Shown: piece by piece, positions 9,328 through 17,248 of the stretch
Position numbering within the stretch: position 1 is the first letter of the stretch
Layout of the letters: every line of letters starts with the position of its first letter
Source: JBGZEX01 sp041846495
GTDB lineage: Bacteria > Bacteroidota > Bacteroidia > Bacteroidales > Marinifilaceae
Assembly: GCA_041846495.1 (NCBI GenBank)
Contig: JBGZEX010000004.1
Span: forward strand, 53,711 to 117,710
Direction: 5' to 3'
Length of the DNA: 64,000 bases
Position numbers and translations under genes: made by a program
Notes under the pieces: generated by a model
Databases searched by the model: none
What the model was told of the DNA's origin: nothing
Seen by the model: only the letters and a program-made list of their open reading frames with translations

Positions 9328-9358
9328 CAAAATTATGAAAAAAAGCTTTGGCGTCAAA
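9328..9358 (-). promoter_or_regulatory. Bacteroidales sigma-ABfr type promoter for efp
   Basis: Minus strand: TTTG (9355-9358), 19 bases, TAATTTTG (9328-9335). Both boxes match the Bacteroidales consensus TTTG / TAnnTTTG exactly. Predicted leader is about 26 bases. Confidence 0.75.
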
Positions 9359-9379
9359 ATTTCGGGTTTTTTAACTTGC

Positions 9380-10405
9380 TTAAAGGGAGGAAGGAGTGAT
9401 TTTTTCTTGCCATTTCCAAGCATTGGCCAAGGTCTCTTCTATGGGAGTTACGGCCTTCCAATCCAATTCTTTGTTGGCTAATGAGGTATCCGCCCATATT
9501 TTTTCTATATCTCCGGCTCGTCTTTCCGTTATCTTATAGTTGACTTTTTTTCCGGTGGCTCTTTCAAAAGCCCGAATGATTTCGAGTACGGACAAACCTT
9601 TTCCCGTTCCTATGTTGAAATATTCGTAGGCGGCTTTGTTTTTCCCGTTTATGAGTCTTTCTATACCGGCTATATGAGCTTTTGCCAAATCGGTGATGTC
9701 GATATAGTCGCGGATAGGGGAGCCGTCGGGCGTATTGTAGTCGTTGCCGAATACGCTGAGTTCCTTGCGTATGCCGGCTACGGTTTGCGTAAGATAAGGA
9801 ATGAGGTTATTGGGTATTCCGTTGGGAAGTTCTCCTATCTCTGCGGAAGGATGGGCTCCGATGGGATTGAAATACCTTAATGCCAGGGTTTTGAGTTCGG
9901 GATATGCGATTGCGGCATCCCTCAATATGTCTTCGCATACTCCTTTGGTGTTTCCGTAAGGAGATTCGGCCGGTTTGCGGGGAGTGGATTCGGTTACCGG
10001 CAATTGCTCGGCCTGTCCGTATACGGTGCACGAGGACGAAAATACGATGTTCTTTATTCCGTTTTCCCGCATTCCTTCGATAACCCGGATAAGGGAATTG
10101 AGATTGTTATAGTAATAATCCATAGGTTTGAATACCGATTCCCCTACGGCTTTTAGAGCGGCAAAATGGATTACGGCCGCAGCATCCGCATGGGCTTTGA
10201 AAAAATCCGATGCGGCTTGTTTATCCGTAAGGTCGATGTTGTGGAATTCCGGTTTTATTCCGGTTATTTTCGCAATTCCGTTTAAAACTTCCGCTCCGGA
10301 ATTACAAAGATTATCGGCTATCACCGTTTCGTATCCGCATTTTTGGAGTTCCACCACCGTATGGGAACCTATATATCCGCATCCTCCCGTTACGATTATT
10401 TTCAT
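9380..10405 (-). CDS. galE: UDP-glucose 4-epimerase
   Basis: 341 residues. N-terminal NAD-binding motif GGCGYIGSHTVVEL, FAALKAVGESV, the catalytic SSSCTVYG and Tyr/Lys pair SPYGNTKG, and C-terminal GDIEKIWADTSLANKELDW, all as in GalE. It interconverts UDP-glucose and UDP-galactose for sugar use and surface polysaccharide synthesis. It stands alone, divergent from the HU-like gene across a 395-bp gap. Confidence 0.95.
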   Translation of the reverse strand: MKIIVTGGCGYIGSHTVVELQKCGYETVIADNLCNSGAEVLNGIAKITGIKPEFHNIDLTDKQAASDFFKAHADAAAVIHFAALKAVGESVFKPMDYYYNNLNSLIRVIEGMRENGIKNIVFSSSCTVYGQAEQLPVTESTPRKPAESPYGNTKGVCEDILRDAAIAYPELKTLALRYFNPIGAHPSAEIGELPNGIPNNLIPYLTQTVAGIRKELSVFGNDYNTPDGSPIRDYIDITDLAKAHIAGIERLINGKNKAAYEYFNIGTGKGLSVLEIIRAFERATGKKVNYKITERRAGDIEKIWADTSLANKELDWKAVTPIEETLANAWKWQEKITPSSL

Positions 10406-10436
10406 GATTTCGGTTTTTTAGGTTTATAAATCCTCA

Positions 10437-10444
10437 CAAAGATA
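10437..10444 (-). promoter_or_regulatory. Candidate -7 box for galE
   Basis: Minus strand TATCTTTG fits TAnnTTTG, 31 bases upstream of galE. The -33 position is weak. Confidence 0.4.
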
Positions 10445-10487
10445 ACCGATTCGTTTTAATATAAGACGGATGATGCGGCCTTTTTTA

Positions 10488-10719
10488 CGGCACCTCCATC
10501 CTTTCGGCTATATTTCCGAAACGGGACATTGACATATGCATGTGATTTGCGGAACCGACGGTTCTCGGGATACGTGTCCGGAGGGAGGTCCGGGAACGGT
10601 ATAGCTACGGTATTTTCGTTCGTACCGTCCCGAATCCCCTACGATGGCGGAAGACGATTTTATCGTCGATGGGAATTTGCCGTCCGTAATGAGATTCGTT
10701 TAAGAGTGGAGGATTGCTG
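10488..10719 (+). ncRNA. Candidate structured RNA (strand uncertain)
   Basis: The 395-bp gap between galE and the HU-like gene has no convincing ORF, is less AT-rich than other gaps here, and folds well. A closing helix pairs 10488-10498 with 10707-10719 (core CCTCCA / TGGAGG, about 12 pairs with a 2-base bulge). Inside are TTTCGG/CCGAAA (10502-10521), GAACC/GGTTC (10552-10564), a 10-bp helix with one bulge pairing 10591-10601 with 10623-10632 (can extend with GAGGG/CCCCT) and GACGAT/ATCGTC (10653-10667). A closed base, open middle and long irregular apical hairpin recall 6S-type RNAs, but I claim no sequence match. No strong promoter was found for it on either strand. Confidence 0.35.
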
Positions 10720-10761
10720 CTGTGATTATTGCGAGCACGTTGAAATTTTATAAACTTATCG

Positions 10762-10793
10762 GTTGGAAAATTCGGTTTTTTATTTTAGTTTTG
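10762..10793 (+). promoter_or_regulatory. Promoter of the HU-like gene, very close to the start codon
   Basis: GTTG (10762-10765), 20 bases, TAGTTTTG (10786-10793). Only 7 bases separate the -7 box from the ATG at 10801, so the transcript would begin at or next to the start codon (leaderless or nearly so). Confidence 0.55.
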
Positions 10794-10800
10794 TAATACT

Positions 10801-11460
10801 ATGCGCAGGTTTATATCATATACGGAGGATTTATTGCATCTTTATGATTGTGTGGTGATTCCCGGCTTCGGCGGCTTTGTCGCCAAGTGCAGGGATGCTG
10901 CTCCGGATCTGAAGAAATCCTGTTTATTGCCTCCATTCAAGGAAATCGTTTTCGATTCGAGGTTGACAAAAGATAACGGTTTTTTTCTCGATTGGGTCGT
11001 GCGGAAGGAGAATATTTCGGAAGAAGAGGCTGTTCGGGCTATCGAGCTTTTTGTCGAGGATACCAAATATTGTTTGTCGGAAGGAGAGAGGGTGGATTTC
11101 GGGAAGGTGGGATGTTTTATTCCCCGTCGATGGGGGAATTTCGTTTTCAAGCAGGGAAACTATAATTTCCATCCGGTTGCATGGGAGGCGGATGCGGTGC
11201 AAATTTCCCCCCGTTCTTTTACTGGGGAGGCCGAAAATTTGGGGAAGAGTTTCAAGATATTGAAATACGGAGTTGCCGTAGTCGTACTTGCCGGATTGAT
11301 GTTTTTAGATTCCGGAAATCTGAAGGACATGCTTACGGAGCGCAATATCAATCTTACGAATATGGGCGACATCGCTTCCCATAGTTCGGGCCGGGAGATG
11401 ACGGCCATTGTTTCCGATACTTATAATTATGTGGAATACGACGGATTGGAGGATATCTGA
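10801..11460 (+). CDS. CCDC81-type prokaryotic HU domain protein with a membrane anchor
   Basis: 219 residues. The N-terminus YTEDLLHLYDCVVIPGFGGFVAK and the following about 120 residues (KDNGFFLDWVV, GERVDFGKVGCFIP) match the paired HU-CCDC81 bacterial domains seen in Bacteroidetes. One membrane helix follows at about 155-172 (YGVAVVVLAGLMFL), then about 45 polar residues. Family members often end in a peptidoglycan-binding SPOR domain; none is recognisable here. The likely arrangement is a cytoplasmic HU-like part tethered to the inner membrane. Whether it binds DNA is unknown. Confidence 0.8.
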   Translation: MRRFISYTEDLLHLYDCVVIPGFGGFVAKCRDAAPDLKKSCLLPPFKEIVFDSRLTKDNGFFLDWVVRKENISEEEAVRAIELFVEDTKYCLSEGERVDFGKVGCFIPRRWGNFVFKQGNYNFHPVAWEADAVQISPRSFTGEAENLGKSFKILKYGVAVVVLAGLMFLDSGNLKDMLTERNINLTNMGDIASHSSGREMTAIVSDTYNYVEYDGLEDI

Positions 11461-11564
11461 TCTGCGATTTCGATAGCCGATTTTTTAATTCTTTCGATTG
11501 AAATATCTCCCCTCTCGACTACTTGTTGTAGAAGGTTGTAATTTCTTATACATTCGCTTTTGTT

Positions 11565-12308
11565 TTATCCTTGTTTGTCGATTACCGATTTTCGGATAAC
11601 GCTTATTATGGAAAATAAGATATAAGTCGGAACGATGAATACGAAAGCATCTCCCCGGAAAAGTAAGATGCCGCATAGGATGACTAAAAGGAAGATGTAG
11701 CGTTCTTTGTTTTCTTTCCAACTCAGAGAGCGGATTTTGAAAGAGAACATCGGAAGTTCGCTGATTAAGAGGAATGATGTAATTATTACGGATATTGCGA
11801 CTATCCATACGGAACCGAAAAGATAGGTGTAAAGATCCGGAGAATGGAAACGGGTGTAGACCAAGCCCGTCCAGAATAAAGCGTTTGCCGGCGTGGGCAT
11901 TCCGGTGAACGAAAGGGTTTGTCCGGTGTCGACATTGAATTTTGCAAGTCTTAATGCCGAAAATACGGGGATGAGCAGGGGGAGGAACATCAGTACGGTT
12001 TCGGTTGTGGTCAAGAGCTCGAGTCGTATTTCGTTTTCTCCGAAAAGCATATTTTTTATAAGTATATGGGCCAATGCTCCGGGAGCCATACCGAAACTTA
12101 TTACGTCGGCCAACGAATCCAATTCCTTACCTATATCCGAGCGGGCATTCAGTAATTTGGCGGCTAATCCGTCCGAGAAGTCGAATATCATTGCTGCGAA
12201 AATACAGAGAAGGGCGAAGTCGACGAATCCGTATGCGAGGAATAAAACGGAGGAAGCTCCCGATAAAAGATTCAGGCAGGTAATGAAGTTGGGTATGTGT
12301 TTTTTCAT
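11565..12308 (-). CDS. pssA: CDP-diacylglycerol-serine O-phosphatidyltransferase
   Basis: 247 residues, integral membrane protein with about 6-8 helices. The CDP-alcohol phosphatidyltransferase signature is seen at about 43-67 as DFSDGLAAKLLN followed by GKELDSLADVISFG, with the metal-binding Asp residues in place. It makes phosphatidylserine, precursor of phosphatidylethanolamine, at the inner membrane. Phosphatidylserine decarboxylase, often next door in Bacteroidales, is not adjacent here. Neighbours are convergent (HU-like gene) and divergent (M20 amidohydrolase). Confidence 0.92.
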   Translation of the reverse strand: MKKHIPNFITCLNLLSGASSVLFLAYGFVDFALLCIFAAMIFDFSDGLAAKLLNARSDIGKELDSLADVISFGMAPGALAHILIKNMLFGENEIRLELLTTTETVLMFLPLLIPVFSALRLAKFNVDTGQTLSFTGMPTPANALFWTGLVYTRFHSPDLYTYLFGSVWIVAISVIITSFLLISELPMFSFKIRSLSWKENKERYIFLLVILCGILLFRGDAFVFIVPTYILFSIISVIRKSVIDKQG

Positions 12309-12333
12309 AATGGGATATAAGAAAATTCATATA

Positions 12334-12341
12334 CAAATATA
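12334..12341 (-). promoter_or_regulatory. Candidate -7 box for pssA
   Basis: Minus strand TATATTTG fits TAnnTTTG, 25 bases before the pssA start. The -33 box is not clear. Confidence 0.4.
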
Positions 12342-12409
12342 ATTCTTTATTGCGGATTCTTTCGGCATATCGGCAATAAATTATATATTCGTGGGACAAA
12401 CCAAATGCG

Positions 12410-13579
12410 ATGATACCTACCGACGATTCGATATTCGAAGAGGCTTATGCTTTTTACGCCTATTTACACCGGCATCCCGAATTGAGTTTTCGTGAATACG
12501 GAACTTCCGCATATATTAAACGTATGCTTGCCGAAAACGCTATTCCCTTCCGGCCGGTGGGAAAAACCGGAATCATTGCCTGGTTGGGCGATATTTCCCG
12601 GGAGGATAAAAGGGGAAAGATTATCGGCTTCCGGGCCGATACGGATGCCTTGCCTGTAACGGAGAATCCGTCGCATGAATTGCGTTCGGAATATGAAGGG
12701 GTGATGCATGCTTGCGGTCACGATATGCATACGGCCATCGTTTTAGCCTTGGCTATCCGATTGAAGAGGGAAGGAGTTAAGACCGGCATCCTTTTTTTAT
12801 TTCAGCATGGGGAAGAAACTTTGCCGGGCGGAGCATCGGATTTTTGTCGGGATGAGTTTTTTTCGGTTCATCGTCCGGACTGTATTTTTGCTCTTCATGC
12901 GGACCCGGATATTCCTTTGCATAAGGTGGGGATATGTGCCGGAGAGTATACGGCTTCGGGCGATGAGGTATATATCAAACTTAGCGGAAAAGGAGGGCAT
13001 GCGGCAATGCCGCATCTTACATCCGATTTACTTCTGGCCGCTTCCCATCTTATTACGGCATTACAGCAGGTGAACGGAAGATTGGCTCCGGTGTCCGCCC
13101 CTTCGGTTCTGACCTTCGGGAATATTCGTTGCGACGGGCGTATGAATGTTATTCCCAAGGAGGTTTTATTGGAAGGAATTTTCAGAACTTTCGACGAGAA
13201 GTGGAGGATGCGCGCTAAGGAGGATATCGAGCGGATAGCCGTTTCGGTTGCTCGTGCTTACGGGGCCGGATGCGAGGTGAATATTATTTCGGGTTATCCG
13301 ATGACGGTAAATGATCCGGAGCTTAGCGAGCTCGTCGGGAAACGTATATGCGGGATATGGGGAGAGGAAAATCTCATCCGTTTGGAAAAGCGGATGACAA
13401 CGGATGATTTCGCTTATTATTCGCAATACATGCCGGCTTTATATATGAGGTTGGGAGTGAATTCGGGTCCGGATTCCGGAGGGAGATTGCATACGCCGGA
13501 TTTTTATCCCGATCCGGCTGCTTTGAAAACGGGCGTCGATGTTCTATATGCGATTTATTCCCTTATGGTCGATTTATAA
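12410..13579 (+). CDS. M20 family amidohydrolase (aminoacylase/hippurate hydrolase-like)
   Basis: 389 residues, usual length for the M20D group. Metal-binding motifs: GFRADTDALPVTE, MHACGHDMHTAI (His-Asp ligands), HGEETLPGGA (catalytic Glu-Glu), FALHADPDIPLHKVG, and a late HTPDFYPD with the last His ligand. The dimerisation domain lies at about 180-290 (GKGGHAAMPH). It hydrolyses N-acyl or N-benzoyl amino acids in the cytoplasm; the exact substrate cannot be read from sequence. It lacks a signal peptide and stands alone, convergent with the kinase gene 2 bases away. Confidence 0.9.
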   Translation: MIPTDDSIFEEAYAFYAYLHRHPELSFREYGTSAYIKRMLAENAIPFRPVGKTGIIAWLGDISREDKRGKIIGFRADTDALPVTENPSHELRSEYEGVMHACGHDMHTAIVLALAIRLKREGVKTGILFLFQHGEETLPGGASDFCRDEFFSVHRPDCIFALHADPDIPLHKVGICAGEYTASGDEVYIKLSGKGGHAAMPHLTSDLLLAASHLITALQQVNGRLAPVSAPSVLTFGNIRCDGRMNVIPKEVLLEGIFRTFDEKWRMRAKEDIERIAVSVARAYGAGCEVNIISGYPMTVNDPELSELVGKRICGIWGEENLIRLEKRMTTDDFAYYSQYMPALYMRLGVNSGPDSGGRLHTPDFYPDPAALKTGVDVLYAIYSLMVDL

Positions 13580-13581
13580 CA

Positions 13582-15657
13582 TCACGAGTTTTCCGATTCG
13601 AGAGGGAGAAGGACGATGAATTCGCTGCCTTTGTTTTCTTCGCTGCGAACGACTATCTCGCCGCCCATGCTTTCGGCTATTTTCTTGGATATGGCCAATC
13701 CTATGCCGCTTCCCGTCGATTTTGTCGTGAACTTAGGTTCGAATATGCGTTCTTTCAAATGCTCGGGAATGCCGGCTCCGTTGTCTTTTATGGCGATAGC
13801 TATGTTTTTAATGTTTTTTCTCATATTTACGCTGATAACCCCCTTGTCGTTTTCGGAAATACTTTCCTTGGCGTTTTTAAGGATATTGATTAATACCCTG
13901 CTTATTTGTTCTTTATTGGTATACAGGAATATGCCCGAAGGAATTTCGTATTCGAAACGGATGGAGTTATCTTCGAATAGTTTCACCGTATTTTCTACCA
14001 ATTCGCTGAGGTTTAATATTTCGTTATCGGTTGCCGGTATTTTTGCAAAATCCGAGAAAAGGGAGGCCGTAGAAGCGAGTGTGTCTATTTGCTTTATTAA
14101 AATATCGGAAGTCTCCTTGAATCGCAATTTGAAATCTTCCGCATCCTCGATATTGGCTGCACGCTGCATAAATTGAAGATTCAATTTCATAGGGGTGAGC
14201 GGGTTTTTGATTTCGTGGGCGATTTGTTGTGCCATTTCCCGCCATGCCATCTCCCTTTCGGTTTTCGCTAAAAGTTTGATGTTTTCATCGAGTTGATCGA
14301 CCATTTTATTATATGCATCGACCAATGCCCCCACTTCGTCTGTCCGGATATAATCGATTTTTTCATTCCGTCCGTCGAAGCGCATGGCCTGTATGCGTTC
14401 GTTTACCAATTGCATGGGTTTGGTTATTTTGTCGGCGATAATCACCGAAAGGACGTAGGCGATGGTAATTAAAAATACGAAAATATTGATGGCGACGATA
14501 ACCATGGAGAGCATACTGATGTTGAATTCGGTGTTTTGCGGGAAATAAGGGATATTCAATATATAGGAATTTCCGTTTTCCGCTACCATTTGAGTGTAGG
14601 CGGAAACGAATTTGAGGGAGCCGATGTTTTCGTGGGTCGTATAGGAGTTTTGATTGTATTCCTCCATATTTCTTAAAACCAAGGGGTTTATCATATTTCC
14701 CTCTATACCCATTCGGAAGATTTCGGGCCGGGAAGTGGCGTATAAGCTTCCGTTTGCGGTATATATATTGATATCTACTTGCAGGAGGTCGGATATGGAA
14801 GAAAGGAGAGTGTTCAAGCTGGCTTTGTCGTTGAATTCCGTTGCCGATTCCAAATCTCCGTTTACGTATTTCAAAACTTCGTTTACTTTGGAGTGTATGA
14901 GACGCTGGTAGTTTTTATAATTTAAGAATATGGAAAAAGAAGTGAGCAGCAGGAATAATATAACGACGATGGATAATATATGGTTTTTTATTTGGGTTTT
15001 GATACTGTTTTTCTTAAAAGTCGATTTGAAATTGGATAGGATGAGAAATTTGCCGAAAACGAATAGTCCGTACAGAAAAAAAGCATATAATATATTGAGA
15101 TAATAAAACGAGGAGATTTTTTCGGGTAAACTGATAACAAAGGTGTTGTCTTTGGTTATGGGGATGATGAGATGGGAGTAGAGATCTTTTTTGATAAGCG
15201 TAGGCTCGGAAAAATCGCCTAAGGTCTTCAGTAGTTTGTAATAATTGAAATCTCCCGAGGCGAGGATGAGGGAACCTTTCAAATATTTTGCGAACGAATA
15301 ATTGTAATTCATATTCATTTTTTCCGCCGGACGTCGGGATAAAATTTGGGGATATCCGCTTCCTTCGCTTTCCCTGTGAGAATCGAATTTCAGGAACAAT
15401 GTCGTTTCGCCTTCGATGAATTTACCGATATAGGTGATGATGCCGTCGTACACATTTATGGAATAAAAATTCGCATCGGCAAGCGGTATCCCGTGATTTT
15501 CTATGAGACGGTCGAATATTTCGGCCGAGTGCCGGGAGCTTTCTTCGGTGCTGTCTTTATGAAGATGAATTTGCAAGGTGTAGGGATAACCGGTAAGATC
15601 GAGCAGTTCTTCGGTGAGGCATGATTTTATCATTTCCTCTTTATTATCCCGTATCAA
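13582..15657 (-). CDS. Sensor kinase C-terminal fragment (sensor loop, HAMP, HisKA, HATPase)
   Basis: 691 residues when counted from a TTG; no good start of its own. A first hydrophobic helix near 185-205 and a second near 230-250 flank little; the next, near 385-410, closes an extracytoplasmic loop (VDINIYTANGSLYATS). Then comes HAMP (ITKPMQLVNERI), the phosphoacceptor H-box AHEIKNPLTPMKLNLQFMQ of NtrY type, N-box NILKNAKESI, and G-boxes DNGAGIPEHLK and GSGIGLAISKKI. All catalytic motifs are intact. No response regulator is adjacent, so the partner is unknown. Confidence 0.8.
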   Translation of the reverse strand: MIRDNKEEMIKSCLTEELLDLTGYPYTLQIHLHKDSTEESSRHSAEIFDRLIENHGIPLADANFYSINVYDGIITYIGKFIEGETTLFLKFDSHRESEGSGYPQILSRRPAEKMNMNYNYSFAKYLKGSLILASGDFNYYKLLKTLGDFSEPTLIKKDLYSHLIIPITKDNTFVISLPEKISSFYYLNILYAFFLYGLFVFGKFLILSNFKSTFKKNSIKTQIKNHILSIVVILFLLLTSFSIFLNYKNYQRLIHSKVNEVLKYVNGDLESATEFNDKASLNTLLSSISDLLQVDINIYTANGSLYATSRPEIFRMGIEGNMINPLVLRNMEEYNQNSYTTHENIGSLKFVSAYTQMVAENGNSYILNIPYFPQNTEFNISMLSMVIVAINIFVFLITIAYVLSVIIADKITKPMQLVNERIQAMRFDGRNEKIDYIRTDEVGALVDAYNKMVDQLDENIKLLAKTEREMAWREMAQQIAHEIKNPLTPMKLNLQFMQRAANIEDAEDFKLRFKETSDILIKQIDTLASTASLFSDFAKIPATDNEILNLSELVENTVKLFEDNSIRFEYEIPSGIFLYTNKEQISRVLINILKNAKESISENDKGVISVNMRKNIKNIAIAIKDNGAGIPEHLKERIFEPKFTTKSTGSGIGLAISKKIAESMGGEIVVRSEENKGSEFIVLLPLESENS

Positions 15658-15718
15658 AGAGGAAATGAGTTTGGAATCTTTGATCTGAGCGCTTATTTGC
15701 GAGAGTTTTATTTCGAAG

Positions 15719-17149
15719 TTATAGTCTCTTTCTTCGATTAAAGTTTGCGCATATTGCGTTCGGCGTTTGAATTCTCTTTTGTCTTCGTGTTTTTTTTGCT
15801 ATCCATATCATATATACGGATGCGCAAAGCATGAGTACGATATATATGCTTTTTTGCAGGGGATGTCGGATGAAGTATTCGTTTATGCAAAGCAGAATCA
15901 GCAGAATACACAGGAATATTTCCGTTATTATGGAGGTCGGAAAGAAAAGGCGGACGATTAATCCGCTTATCGCAACGGTTGAAATACTCGTATACAGTGC
16001 TTGCTTGAAACTGAGATTCGCCCGGATGAGGATGGCGATTCCGGCCGCTATGATCATAAGTCCGAGTCCCTGTAAAATGACGGATAGAAAAGCGATGGGA
16101 GAATAGATGTCTACATTGAATATCCGTGCAATGTTGAGATGGATATCCAAATCTTCGATTATGTATTTTATAATGTGATTATAGGTGAGATTATAGAAAT
16201 AAGCAATAAGTATCAAACCTATGATTAAAGGGAATTTATACGTATTTTTTATTTTACCTATATCCTTTTTTATATTATACAATGTGATTTGGAGGAAAAG
16301 AACGATAAATACGGAGTAAATAAATAAATCTCCTATCGAATATAAGGCATTGGAAAAAGCCGGTCTTTCTTCAAAAAAAGGGAGGCGGTATATGGAGAAG
16401 GGGATACGAAATTTGCAGGTTATAAATCTTAGGATTGCGAGGAATACGGCAAAAATCAAGGCGGTACGGAGTTTGGTTTTGAGCGAAGAAGAAGTTTTCA
16501 GGCGTATGTGGTAGATGTGGAAAAACAATAGGACGATGCCTGCGAATATGGAAAGGAGGAAGGGGTTTGTGATTTTGTTCTTATAGTCGGTATGATAGGA
16601 TATATAGCATACCGTATTCCCTTCGATGTTTTTTATGCTGTGAGCATTGGGATGCGGGTAACGGCTTACATAGGCGAGATTCGCATTTTTTTGTTCTATG
16701 CCGAGATAATCCGCAAATTTGTTTTTGAGATAACGGTTTTCGTACGGATAGTCGTCTTTAATTCGTATGAGGGCGAAATAGGAAATGTCGTTTTTTGTCT
16801 TTTGACGTACTTCGAAGAAGGTGTTGTTTATTTTCGTAAATCCGTTGCAGACTTCCAAATCGTATTTCAGATTCGGGGAGCAGATGTTTTTATGAGTCCA
16901 TAGTTTCAGGCTGTCGTTTTTAAATCCGACGTATAGGATATCCGGGTCTTTCGTCAGGGAATTGAAGGCATAATCCGGCCCGATATCGTTTAAAATTTTT
17001 TCGGCCTTGTATTCTTGGCGTTGAAGACGTTTTTCGAATTTCCGGGTTGCAATGATTTTACCGTTTTTTTCTATATGAAAATCCCATAAGAACGATGTGA
17101 TTATTAGAATGATAACCGAGTAAATCAGGAAATCTTGTCTCTTTTTCAT
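15719..17149 (-). CDS. Sensor kinase N-terminal fragment (membrane/sensory part)
   Basis: 476 residues; the last 19 after the A8 run are frameshifted. The N-terminus has one helix (FLIYSVIILIITSFLWDF), then an extracytoplasmic region of about 160 residues, then about eight hydrophobic helices between 195 and 450. No known sensor domain is recognised. Alone it has no kinase activity. The start is at the first ATG, followed by KKRQDF, a good positive-inside beginning. Confidence 0.75.
   Translation of the reverse strand: MKKRQDFLIYSVIILIITSFLWDFHIEKNGKIIATRKFEKRLQRQEYKAEKILNDIGPDYAFNSLTKDPDILYVGFKNDSLKLWTHKNICSPNLKYDLEVCNGFTKINNTFFEVRQKTKNDISYFALIRIKDDYPYENRYLKNKFADYLGIEQKNANLAYVSRYPHPNAHSIKNIEGNTVCYISYHTDYKNKITNPFLLSIFAGIVLLFFHIYHIRLKTSSSLKTKLRTALIFAVFLAILRFITCKFRIPFSIYRLPFFEERPAFSNALYSIGDLFIYSVFIVLFLQITLYNIKKDIGKIKNTYKFPLIIGLILIAYFYNLTYNHIIKYIIEDLDIHLNIARIFNVDIYSPIAFLSVILQGLGLMIIAAGIAILIRANLSFKQALYTSISTVAISGLIVRLFFPTSIITEIFLCILLILLCINEYFIRHPLQKSIYIVLMLCASVYMIWIAKKTRRQKRIQTPNAICANFNRRKRL
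15790..15797 (-). repeat. A8 homopolymer at the frameshift point
   Basis: Eight A residues on the coding strand within GCAAAAAAAACACG. A run of seven would keep the whole kinase gene open. Runs of this length are prone to replication slippage and to RNA polymerase slippage. Confidence 0.8.
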
Positions 17150-17215
17150 CGATTTGTTTTCTCAAAGGATTTACGATGCGGTATGGAGGAAATTCCGATT
17201 TTCGGAATTTTTAGG

Positions 17216-17248
17216 ATCGTATAATGCTACTAAATAGCATTATACGAT
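17216..17248 (-). terminator. 14-bp perfect inverted repeat at the end of queA
   Basis: Arms ATCGTATAATGCTA and TAGCATTATACGAT with a 5-base loop, overlapping the queA stop codon. AT-rich and without a clear following T-run, so it is only a possible terminator or processing hairpin between queA and the kinase gene. Confidence 0.4.

Larger units (their letters stand above)
13582..17149 (-). pseudogene. Large NtrY-like sensor histidine kinase, interrupted by a single-base frameshift
   Basis: The two ORFs here are one gene. The C-terminal ORF has no ATG start; its frame stays open upstream of 15657 as far as an A8 run (coding strand, 15790-15797), reading a plausible cytoplasmic linker (KREFKRRTQYAQTLIEERDY, then NFEIKLSQISAQIKD). 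Removing one A joins IWIAKK to that frame and gives about 1188 codons; the span is 3568 bases, exactly one over a multiple of three. The full protein would have a multi-helix N-terminal membrane/sensory half, a second extracytoplasmic loop, HAMP, HisKA and HATPase domains. It may be a real knockout, a phase-variable gene, a transcript-slippage gene or an assembly error. Confidence 0.8.

Noticed and set aside
10576..10600. Stretch GGAGGGAGGTCCGGG that looks like the RNase P RNA motif GAGGAAAGTCCGGG
   Set aside because: None of the other conserved RNase P RNA parts is present, and the region is too short.
10529..10753. A 74-codon plus-strand ORF in the galE-HU gap
   Set aside because: Arg- and Cys-rich with no family likeness and no conserved start context; the same bases form the hairpins of the RNA candidate.
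15780..15800. Programmed -1 ribosomal frameshift at the A-rich run in the kinase gene
   Set aside because: The downstream frame is +1 (or -2) relative to the first ORF, so a -1 slip would not join them; transcript slippage or a DNA-level change fits better.
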